From Cornus controversa (Eukaryota > Streptophyta > Magnoliopsida > Cornales > Cornaceae), in NCBI GenBank assembly GCA_026545225.1, contig CM048851.1:37225956-37289955 (forward strand): a stretch of 64,000 nucleotides of DNA, in the 5' to 3' direction. This document shows, piece by piece, positions 50,601 through 61,300 of the stretch. A model generated the notes under the pieces. It did no database searches. It saw only the letters and a program-made list of their open reading frames with translations, and was not told where the DNA came from. The position numbers were made by a program, and so were the translations under genes. Position 1 is the stretch's first letter. Every line of letters starts with the position of its first letter.

Positions 50601-53600
50601 TTTGATCCTCTTGATATATCTCTTTCAAAGACCTTGATGTTTTAGGCTCATTTAAGTTTCAAAATTGATTTTTTTCTAAATGAGCAGAAAACAGTTGACT
50701 TATTCTTGAAGAATAGTCGACTTACTTTAACTGAAGGTTTTGGACACTTCTAAGGCTCCAAAACAGTCGACTTTCCACAAGAGATGGTTGACTTATTTCA
50801 AAAAATAGTCGACTTCTTTTTCCAGTTGGAAATGATGTTTTTGAGCCCTCAAAAATAGCCGACTGTTCTCAATGAATAGTCGACTTATTGATAAAATAAG
50901 TCGAATACTTTTTGCTGGATTCAAACTCAAAACGGCTAGTTTGGTGCATTAAATGCTTCCAACATCCCTCCAACAGCCATATGTGTGTGAGGGGCTATAT
51001 ATCTGAGTCTTATGCTGCATTTATGTATATAGCTACCATTTTGAACAAACATTTATCACACATTCATTGCTACTCACTCTCACTCAATAGATTTGAGCTT
51101 CAAACTTGTGATTCATTTGTTGAGCTATAAACCTTCTTCTCTATCATTTTTAAAGGGTTGGTGAAACCCTGTAAGCCTAAGTGAAGGACTTCATTTGGTA
51201 AGAGAAAGGAAGGAGCTTGCAAGATCATTTGTAAAGGTTTTCTCTCCACCCACAAGGAGAAGCTATAATGGATTTGAAAAAATCTCAAGAGGGATCTTAA
51301 GTCATGGAGTAGGGGATTCTGAACCACGCTACATGCTCGTGTTCATTGCGTTTGATTTTCTCTATCCCAATCTCACTACTCTTGTGCATTGTTGATTTAA
51401 TCTTCTTATTTTATCTAGCACAAGTTAATTGATCTTTTATAGTCTTGCATAATTTTAATTGGATAAATTGCATAATTTTATAGTATTACATTGATAGACT
51501 ATAAACTTGCTAATTTTAGATCTATTTAATGATTATACTAATATAAAATGACTAAAAAGCCAGATTTCACTGTATTTTATTTTATTAAGACAATGTGAAT
51601 TAATTTTAAAATAGAAGAAATTCGATAAACAAGATATAGAAATCTTCTCGTCGTAATAGCTAAAAGAAATACCATAATCACTTTTCGTTATCCCTCCAAA
51701 ACAAAAGCCCATTATTCCTTTCTTCTCTCTCCCAATGGAACAAAAACACCAAAAAGATCTTTTTCTTTTGCATGCCCTTTTCTTTCTTTTTGGTCAGAAT
51801 TGTAGAAAAAATATGCCCACGGAAATAATTGGATTACATGAGGAAGATGGTGTTAATAAGGAAATGATAGTGATTCAAAAGATTGGGTTGTGAGAATTAG
51901 AGTTGTGGTGACACGAGCAGAATGGAATCAATTTAGAATTGCAAGGACACTTAAGTACAACAAAGTTGAAAAGCTGTCAATGCAGCTACATTGATGTGTA
52001 TATTGCTGTGTAAGTTGCAATCTCCTATTAAAATAAATTTAAGTAGCTTCATTGTGGATACTCTCAACCTTTGTCACAAAACTTTGGGTCAGCTTTGTAA
52101 ATTTATTTTCACCACTTACCAGCTTTTTACTAATTCTGGCTGAACAGCATAAATAATTTGGTGACTCTGGTTGTTTGTCTTTATTTTTCTCTAGCTTCCT
52201 TAGTTTTTTTATATACTTCCCTCAGCTTTCCATGGGCTAATATATGAGAAGACCAGCTGGTTTTGGGTTTTTGAGTTGTAGAAGCTAGACATATAGGGGT
52301 AGAATCTGCTGGAGTAAATTTTTGTTATTCATGAAGCATCTCAAAATAAGGAAGAAGTTACTAGACTACACTACCGAGGAAGGTACTAGAGCCTTCGGCA
52401 TGTTATAATGCATCTACTCAATGAGATCTTCTCCCCAAAAAAATCTGGTTTAGTTCTAGATTCCATCGGTAGAGATTGCAGAAATAGAAACTTAATCAAA
52501 TAAGATCTTTTACTGTTATTTAATCTTAAATACATAATGCGCATGAAGCTACAAATTTCTAAGATGTTTTTATCAAAACAACTATACAAGAATAAATCTT
52601 TCCACATTCTCATGTTACTCTAAAAGTGTGACAGATAATAGGTTCCCTGTGGTATATCTCCAATTTGCATTAAAATGAGCAGCTAGCCTGCCATTAATCT
52701 TTCAGCATAACTGGTTAATGAATATGATTAAAACACTCAATCTAGGAGGCTTACATGACCACTAGAAGGAAGTGCCTTGTAAATTTCTATGTATTGCTGT
52801 CCATGCAGTAAAAGACGTGGATCAAATCTGGCAACAGAAAGGAAAATTTTAGTTAGTTTTTAATTACCAAGGTGAATGTGTGTATTAATGATTTATATAA
52901 AAGAGAGTTTATGACCTAACAATGTAGTGTTTGTAAAGTATCAAATACTAGTGTACAAAGATGGAAAAGAACCTCAACCCCCTTTTAAGATGCATGAATA
53001 CATACCGCAACCCTGGTAGCCGAGAAATATGAGATGTAAATCCAAGAGAAAATAGAGCAGCAAAAGTTGGCAGGACCTACAAAATAGGAAATTGACATGA
53101 AAACATTCTTATTTTTGTAGTCAATGCCATCAATCAAAAAGCCACAAGACCATCACTCTTTTTGAAATCTAAAATAATCTTGACATACCACAGGAAGAAA
53201 ACAGGCCACTGAAAAGAACATCCAAGTTTAAATTAAATACATAAAAATTTCCATTAAATAAAGTGAAAATTACAACTATCATTATTATAAAATAGCTACC
53301 AAAACTCTTCAAACCAAAGACAAGACTTGAGCAGATATTACAAAGATTTTGAGAAGCTAGAATAAAGCAGAGAATAGAAGTGATATAACCTACCAATCTC
53401 ATATTTATGTTTTGAAGATAAGAAGAGAAAAAAAGAAGGCTACTACATTATATTATACAGACTTGTATACATGTATCTGGTGCAGGTGATCCAAGTACCA
53501 GATTTATCAAGTACCCACCAGGGACATGGAGACTCACTAAATATTCATATTTTTTAATATTCTTTTGTTTCTCAAAGGGAAGTGGTATTATTTATATAAC

Positions 53601-55673
53601 ATAGAGCACACAGCATGGGCACTCCACTTATTTTGAAGCAATATTGTAACCAAAGGAACACGATACATAAGTTTTATGTATAATGATATGGCAAACTTAA
53701 ATTAACGGAATTAATTACAAGGAACATATCGAACCAGACAACCGGACAACATACCCCATACCCATACTCAAATGTAATGTGTTTTGACATAATATCGCAT
53801 GTATTTAAAAAGAATCCATGCAACATAGCTTATTAATCCAAGGTGCTGCAAGCCTGTAAGGATGGATCAAATATAACACAAAATAACTGATGTCTATGTT
53901 CTGAAAAACATGAAACAATTCCATGCAAACCAAATTACATGAATCTGTAGTACCTGAATGCATTGCTGCCCATCTCGTTGGTAAACATATTTGAGGTCAT
54001 TTTCATCCAAGGCATCTTTTGCACATGCTCCAACACCTAGAGCATAGAGCGCTGCATCTCTATTCATAAAGAGAAACATCACCTTAACTTGCCAGGACCA
54101 AAGTATGAACAAGATACATAAAAATGAACTAGAAATTTTGAACAACTATGATAAATTGAAGAGAATGCACAGGTTCATTGAAAGCAGTTCAATCTAGGAC
54201 CGTATATTGTAAAAGCAGCATATGACAAGGGCTGTACCTTTCAGTATAGGTGTATGTCGCCTATCCATCCCATATATGCAAAAGCATAGAAGGAAATAAA
54301 TTATAATCAATCTCAATAAATGAAATGTTAAAATCATTTTTTTAAGCAGGACTGTTGTTAAAATAAGCCAGTTCCTTAGCGCAATCAGTTACACCATATG
54401 AAGATAAACTGTCATAAGAATGCAAGATCAATAAAGACATAGAAAACAAATGATATGATTTAAAGAGCAGGTCTATTTGCAGAGAGACCTCGGACATTTC
54501 AATGAAAAATGAAATTATGAAAAACAAATGAAGCTTTCAATGTTGGGATGGACACTGGCAAGAGCCAACGCGACTAACTCTAAACAAGCAATCATTTCAA
54601 AAAGTTGTAATGCAAAAAGCAGTTCCCAAAATATGCATTCAGATTTCAAATGTTCCCAAGGCCATTTAAAATAATTTAAGAAAGAGACACCCAAATGTGG
54701 CTCAAGTACAGCGATCAACTATATGAATCCTTCAAAATCTAAAAAGAAGATGGTAAATTTCAAAACCTGTTTGTTGCTGTTCACATGTCACTGTATCTGT
54801 GTGTGTGTGTGTGTATGTATAATGCATTTTGTTGTGGGATTACTGGAAGTGTATCAATGCTTTATTGACTAGATGGACCGTGTTAACAGACTAACAGTAA
54901 ATTTTGTAAGGATAATGAAACTCAAGCCATCAAAAAACTCTTGATGCTTGATATTTCAATCAACAAAAATAGGGATTTGTTACAAGGTCAAGAGTTCAAT
55001 GAAATGAGCAGACTAGAATTGACAGCATTCTATGAGATACTATAGTATGGTAGAATTAAATATAATTAGAACTTTATGCTAAAGAAGTTATAAACAGAAG
55101 TATAAGATTTATCTGTCTGCTCACAAAATTGTGAAGAGTAATCGATCAAGTTTGTGGGTGTTCATATGAAGAAACACTTGTGATACTGGAACTCATGCCT
55201 TATCAAGCATGTTATCCCATTTTTTAAAATCGGTTTGTTCTGCAGCAGCAAATGCCAGTTACAATCTGGTAAGTTTCATAGTAAACAATGTCAAATAGGC
55301 TTTTTTTTCATATACTTTACCCTGTCACAAAACAAGTGGTTCACTTTTGTATTCAATCAATATAAATTCCTCCTCTTGGATTCTAATAGAAAAACTATAC
55401 CAACAGCAATATAATTCTACGCCCAGAGATGGAAATTTCTCGTCATTTTCCTACATCTGATAAAAAATTCATAACATGGTGTAGAAAAGTTTATAGTTCT
55501 GACTTCGCTCTTACGAATACTAAAACGAAAAATATACATATGAAAATTTGGACATCGATGTTTATGTACAAATCTTGAATTGGAATAGCAGCGACTAGCA
55601 TATAAATAAATTGAACCTCAGGGAATTTGTGAGAAATGACAAGCTCGGGATCGATCACTGAACTGTCGGCCAT
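44678..55673 (-). CDS. ECH2: Peroxisomal enoyl-CoA hydratase 2
   Basis: Monofunctional (R)-specific 2-enoyl-CoA hydratase with MaoC/hot-dog folds, acting in peroxisomal beta-oxidation of unsaturated acids. Exons: 55673-55617, 54260-54238, 54059-53954, 53076-53006, 52827-52755, 50004-49965, 48164-48092, 48020-47870, 45677-45607, 45104-44931, 44765-44678. All phases join, giving 308 residues, the size of the Arabidopsis protein. The hydratase-2 signature [11 protein letters not shown] with Asp207 and His212 is complete; [12 protein letters not shown] and [13 protein letters not shown] also fit. The C-terminus SSL is a peroxisomal targeting signal type 1, as in the family. Oddities are a 23-base exon 2 and a GC donor after exon 8. 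Introns of up to 2.8 kb hold retroelement debris. It lies head-to-tail with CTU1. Confidence 0.95.
46170..47405 (-). mobile_element. Degenerate RTE-type LINE
   Basis: Diverged relative of the LINE at 30519-32025: CAACTTTCCATTAGTCTC followed by TTCCATTGTTGATCTCCCTG parallels TATCTTTCCATTAGTCTCCT and CCATCGTTGACCTACCCG there. The 5' end (TAGGAATGCCATCAA) and the 3' part (TTTGAGGTCACTAAATGAA) also correspond. Many stops. It lies in ECH2 intron 8, same orientation as the gene. Confidence 0.65.
48560..49850. mobile_element. Possible retroelement-derived insert in ECH2 intron 6
   Basis: The stretch contains repeated GATCAATTGAG/GATTGATCAAG words and AAACCCTAGAAAACTCCTAG, which look like LTR-type sequence, but no termini or target duplication could be fixed. 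Offered as a weak interpretation. Confidence 0.25.
48670..48762 (+). mobile_element. Au-like SINE fragment
   Basis: GTGGGTAAGGCTTGCCTACA, CTCTCCCAGAACCCAC and CTTGTGCACTAGGTACGACC follow in the order of the plant Au SINE family. Only the central and 3' part is visible. It lies in ECH2 intron 6. Confidence 0.55.
50176..50248. mobile_element. Broken end of the Mutator-like TIR family
   Basis: GGATAAATTACACTGACCTC followed by CTATAAATAGGCTAAATAAT matches the TIR of 40516-42405. It stops abruptly at 50249, where an LTR-like sequence begins. The opposite end was not found. Confidence 0.6.
50249..51400 (+). mobile_element. LTR-like sequence, right end uncertain
   Basis: It starts TGTTGACCCAAAGGTTTC, then TTTTGATGATAACAAA, words typical of plant Copia LTRs. 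Its central part repeats AGTCGACTT/AGTTGACTT about eight times, and GGGGCTATATATCTGAG near 50990 may be a TATA region. No gag or pol follows, so it may be a solo LTR. The right boundary is approximate and no target duplication was found. It lies in ECH2 intron 5. Confidence 0.5.
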
Positions 55674-57569
55674 GAGAGCTGTTGAAGATTACAGAAACCT
55701 TTTTTTTTTTCTCAAGTTCTACAAAAACTGCAGACAATAAAATAGAATATGGTTATTGTAAACCCTAGTTAACAAAACAGGTAAAAAGATGATCTTTCAA
55801 CCCATGTCTATTTTGGAATGTTTTAGAAAAGATGATCTTTCATTTACCTATGTCTAGTTTTGGAATGTTTTACGCTATCGTCTGGACATCGATTCCTAAT
55901 TCAATGACACACACGACGAGAAGGGGAAGATTAGGATATAGGACAACAATAGTCAGAGATGAGAGAGAGAAAGAGATAGATATAGATATACTAGTCTTTT
56001 CTGTTGGTTGGAGTTTTTCAACAAATGGATAAGGAAAATAATTGTGTAACCCTACCGGTGGTGACGTGACGTGACGTGTTCGTGTTTTTGTTTTTATTTT
56101 TTTTTAGCAAAAGGCTAAAGGCTACGACGAGCTGACTCTTGATAGATGTCATGAACTTTTTTTAAATTAACACATTTTGGTAAAAAAAACAAATTATATG
56201 GTCCACACACCAAATATTAAAGTGATCATTGTGCAAAAATCAGTTCAAAATATCATAAAATAAAATTATTTGAGATGATAAAAAATGATAGTTTAATTTG
56301 ATCCAATACAATAAAAAAAATGTAAAAATTTGATTGATGTAATCTACTAAAAATGAATTTTTGATATACTCCGTAAAATATTTATTGTATAATCTTCCTA
56401 CAATCTTCTTTTAAATAATTAATTGTGCATCTTAATTTTTATACATGATTGTAATGGCCAAAAGATCCACTTATAATATCATTACTCTTTGGCAAGACAT
56501 GTCTCAAAAGTGTAAACTCGCGCCCCTCCCCCCCGCCCCGGGGCCACCCAATATAAAAATGGGGAAAAATATACCCCTAATATTTTAAATTTGCTTAACA
56601 ATTTTTCATCTTTCCATCAGTTGGGCAAAGAAATGATTAAAATATCCTTGTGATAATAGGGAAAAAAATTCTTTAGGACCATCTTCGAAGTTTTTTTTGG
56701 GACAGCAAAGAATTTTTTGATAATTTGTCTATGAAAATGACAAGTGTTTAATAATAAATTATGAAGTACTCTCATAGGCCTCATAGTCGGTGCATGTAAG
56801 ATGGGGAATCACAAGTGTCTAATAATAAATTACGAAATACTCTAAGAGACCTTACACTATCAATCGATAAAAAAAATTAAACTCTGAGAAAAGAACCAAA
56901 AAAATTATGTAAATTATATATTTATAGAGAATTTAAAATTTAATATATAATTTTTTTATTATTCATTTTCTCTTGTAAGAGGAAGGCAATGTTCTCTCTT
57001 TATTCTCTAGAGGGACAAGTAACTTCCAGGTATTTGATAGAAAAACTGTCGTTTTTTATTCCTCTTCAATGATCTGAAATTTTTGCAAGGAGCTCTTTTG
57101 GAGAGGAAGCACTAGTTCTCAGCTTCTTAGAAAGATTCTCAGTTCCACAAGTTTCTGTTTATGGCCATTATATAAACTTATAGTGTAATAGTTGTAAATT
57201 ATATATTTATAGAGAATTTAAAATTTAACATATAATTATTATTTTTTACCTTGAAAAAATACTCATATAGTGTAATAGTAGCAAATTTTATAAATATAAA
57301 TATTTTTAGTATACATACATTTTAGTGTATATATATATAGAACAAAAGTGCATTTTGAATAGATGGATGAAATCCCCATGCAACATTGCATGAAATTGAG
57401 TGACAAATCTATATTACATTTAAGCATTGTATTTGAATCAATCTTAAAAAAAAAATCACAATCTAACAATAAAAAATATTTAAAAAATCGTTTAAAATAA
57501 CTCTTCACCCACTACATTACTCCTAAATTCACATCCATATCCATCTACCCTCCTCACACCTAAATTAAC

Positions 57570-57608
<39 letters not shown>

Positions 57609-58368
57609 CAATACACTAGTTTATCTAACAAAATAGCAATATCCATTTCATTAATCTTAACGACAGTATGCTGCCTTAAATTGATCCAAGCAACATACTG
57701 TCGTGACCCAACGGACAGCGATGTGGCTTCTAGCGAAACACACTCCTGTGGGGGCGATATTAACATAGATGACAAGAAGTGGATTTGAAATATAGATATC
57801 CATCAATATCAAAGATGTTCACCCGAATCATAATTGATGAACTTTCACATATGTCATAGAATAGAATATATTAAAAAACTTGAGGTCAGGAGCTGAGAAA
57901 TTTCGAGAGATGAGATTATCAATCCCCAATAGTTGAGGTCTGTGAAAGTTGTTCCTTTAACTGGTCCAATACGTGTATGAATATACCATCAAAGGTATAT
58001 CATATGGAAAAAGGTTATTATATGATTGAAGATCTGTAAAGGGGTGGTGAAAAAGAAATAAACTAGCTCCATTCACTAGAGAATGGGTATTTCGAACAAT
58101 AAATTACAAGTGTTACAATATAACAGAAAATATGAACCATCGCCCTCACCGTCACCATCACCAACAGCTAATCTCTCTCTTGAGGTGGACGGTTAATCTC
58201 AGATCCCTCTCACAACCATGATGAAAAGTGACAACCAACAATAACAAAATATTCCATAGCCAAAGGATTACTCAGACTCCCTAAGATTTTGTGGTTTTGA
58301 CAGGAGGTTTTGAACGAGGACTAAATTTCTAAGCTCACCAAGTGAGCGCGATTTGTATGAGAGCTGCA
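55674..58368. other. ECH2 promoter side and CTU1 3' flank, no gene
   Basis: A telo-box AAACCCTAG lies near 55761, about 90 bases upstream of the ECH2 start. A near 50-base tandem duplication (AAAAGATGATCTTTCA to TTTTGGAATGTTTTA) occurs at about 55783-55871. GTGACGTGACGTGACGTG lies near 56060. Direct repeats TTATATATTTATAGAGAATT are at about 56926 and 57198. A TA microsatellite lies at 57572-57606. No coding sequence is recognised. Confidence 0.55.
57660..57702. other. Short hairpin
   Basis: CGACAGTATG and CATACTGTCG form a perfect 10-base inverted repeat around a loop of about 20 bases. Function unknown; chance cannot be excluded in a repeat-rich region. Confidence 0.4.
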
Positions 58369-61300
58369 TCAGAAGTCCAAAGTTCCACATTGTTTGCTCT
58401 CAATATTCTTCGTCACATTAGTTTGTTTCATATCTTTATTACGGTCATTATTGAGACCTCGATTTCGCCCAATGCCCAGCTTTGGCAAACCCCGGTTCAA
58501 TCCCTCCAGCAAGACGCAGGCTTTACAATATTTCTGCGAATTAAAGCAACAAATGTAGGGTGAGTCATAAATGTAGGGTGATATTCTGATTTCTACATGA
58601 CAAATTAACGAATTCATGATTCACAAATGTAGGGTGACAACAATAATTTCCTATGGACATTTTGCTCCATTGAAATAAATTTATGAATGTAAAGCATTGT
58701 AAAAACATAAATCCATGAAAGACACTTCTCAATAAATCTAAAAGGTTATATAGGCAGTCAAGGTATGAATAAATCTGATGATGACGATAATGATCAGCTC
58801 TTATTATAAGCCATAAGTCCCATCTCCCATTCTATTCATTATTAGAGGCAGTAAAATTGATATGATCACAAGGGTGATTCTTTTTATTATTATTAAATTT
58901 TTTTTTTTGGTAGGGCAGGTCTACTTAGGGGGGGAAAAAAACCCAGATTTTTAAAGAGAAGTTTGACAAAACAAAATTACAAGCAGCGGACACGTCTCAA
59001 ACTCTCATTGGGTGAATACCACTTGCCTTTCTTTTCCTTTCCTTTTTTTCATGGAAATGATCTTAAAAAGCAAGCCCCATAAAACTTCAAACAATATCCC
59101 ATAAGCACTGCAGATTTCACTAGAACACAATGTTGCTGATGTGCTTCTCATATGGGCTAAACCGACATGAATAAAATAACACCTTGTTTTCCTCATGGGA
59201 CTAATATATAGGATAAGGAAGTGTAATTCGTCAACATCTTTCAATCACCTTAATTGCTCAATCAATCAATCAATTTTTAGGATGTTTCTTTCAATAATCA
59301 CAAAACAATAATGATGTAGTTTTTTTTCAGTAAGAGAGGTACTAAAAGGGAAGCATGCATCTAACAAGTGTATTAACCACCATCTACTCTAAAAGTTTAA
59401 ACTGTTAGAAAGGGTGTAACTTAAATATATCACGTGTGACCTTTTTTTGGTCTAACACATGTTTCAATTTTAATTATCAATTGGCTGACGGTGAGGTTTG
59501 AACACGAGACCTTTAACTCTAATACCATGTTAACCACCATTTACTCTAAAAGCTTAAACTGTTAGAGAGGGTGTAACTTAAATATATAAATCCTCCTTCA
59601 ACAAAGTGAATGGAAGTTCCATAGATATTGAACACATAAATGAGCAGTAATGTTAAAACCAAAGTAAAAAACTACCATGACAGCCAATAATCAAAGGATA
59701 TATAAAAATTAAAAGTAATAGGAAAATTTTCATGCAAAAATTTAGTCAGGAATGCATACTGTACTTTTTCCCCCACAAAACTGAAAGTTAGAAGACTTCC
59801 AAATATGGAGGCAAAATAGTTATATAAGTTCTAATTTGTATCATGTACCTGAGAGTCCTCCTTCATTTTTTTCTTTTTTCTTGAGAGGTATGAACTCCAT
59901 AGTCTCAATAGGATAAGAATGCACTTAGAATAGTCCAATATATCACATGTATGTTTGTTGTTTAATTGTCACCCTTGTGTATTGAGCCTAATCAGAAGGT
60001 TTCATTGTAGATACACATCATTCATCATAGGAGAAACCTTACCTGGCTAGAAATATAACCACAGCGTTCACAGGTTCCCTGCTCTGGCATTTTTGTAGAA
60101 GTGGAGATCCTGAAATTCTCTCCTGATTTAATGATGTCAATTATAGCTCTGGGTCTGCATTATTAAGCCATTGATAAGATAAAGCAAAAAAGCAAGAAGG
60201 CATTTTGGCATTTGAAGAGGTAAAAATGATAAATCATTCTGTGAAGATCTAGAATGCCATTGATTGCTGATAGATATTCAACTGAGTAACAACCTGATTC
60301 TTTCCAAATCCTTAATGAACTCACGGGCAAAGCCCCGATAAGCATTAGGTGAATAAATGCCTGCAATTAAATAACTATGAATTATAAAATAGAGCAATGT
60401 GGACAAAGGAATATAAAACAAAGTACCCAATTATGAGAACAAAGTTTGAAGGTATAAAATGATCAAGGAAAAAATACAAAAACAAAAAACCGGAAGGCCC
60501 AAACCACCATTCCAATGTAAGTGCGAAATCTGGGGTCTGCCACCCCAGAGTCCCGGAAGAATGATCTGGAAACAAATATATAAAGTAACATTTGACAGAA
60601 CATTTATATACATATAAAGTAAAACTGGAAAAAATAATTTCCAAGAAAACACCACAAGAAACATAAAAGGCCAAAGCAGAAACCCCAAACAGGGATAGAG
60701 GAAAAGAGAGAAGGAAAAAATCATACAAGAGTAATGGAATAAAGAAACTCAAAATTGAATGTTAGAAAAGCTTAAAGGAAATGGGGCCGAATGATTACAT
60801 TCAGTAGAGAAGTAGTCCAGCCTCTTAAAATACGCATACGTGGACAGCTGGTTAAGGTTGCGCAACTCTCACCAATCAGAAAATAATTAGAATAACATGT
60901 AATGCAAGACTTTATCCACAATACTGCAATTCAAAATCAAGGATATATAACAATTTCCTTCTCATAGGTGTATTTAAACGGCTTGCATCTTGGAATTGGT
61001 CCATCTTCACCAGTGGTTATAAATGTGCATCTGCTCAACCTATATTGTGAAGGGCACAAACTTGATTCACCAAACAAAGCAAGGAAAAAAAAAGAGAAAT
61101 CTCAAAGTAGAATGCATTACCTGGCAATATCACCTCGTAAGATGTTTAAGAGAACTGTTTCAGCAATATCGTCCGCATTGTGTCCAGTAACTAGCTTGTC
61201 TACTTTCAACAATGCAGCACCACGATCAAGGGCCTAATAGGTAAAATGGTTCATTGTTACCATTAAAGTCATTCTATCTTCTTCTTTACAACTCATCGAA

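Noticed and set aside
60799-61039. GT-AG splicing of the CTU1 intron (donor at 60951, acceptor at 60848)
   Set aside because: It gives EILSTYAYF, one residue longer than the family and lacking Val-Met. The AT-AC model restores EIVMYAYF and has full U12 signals.
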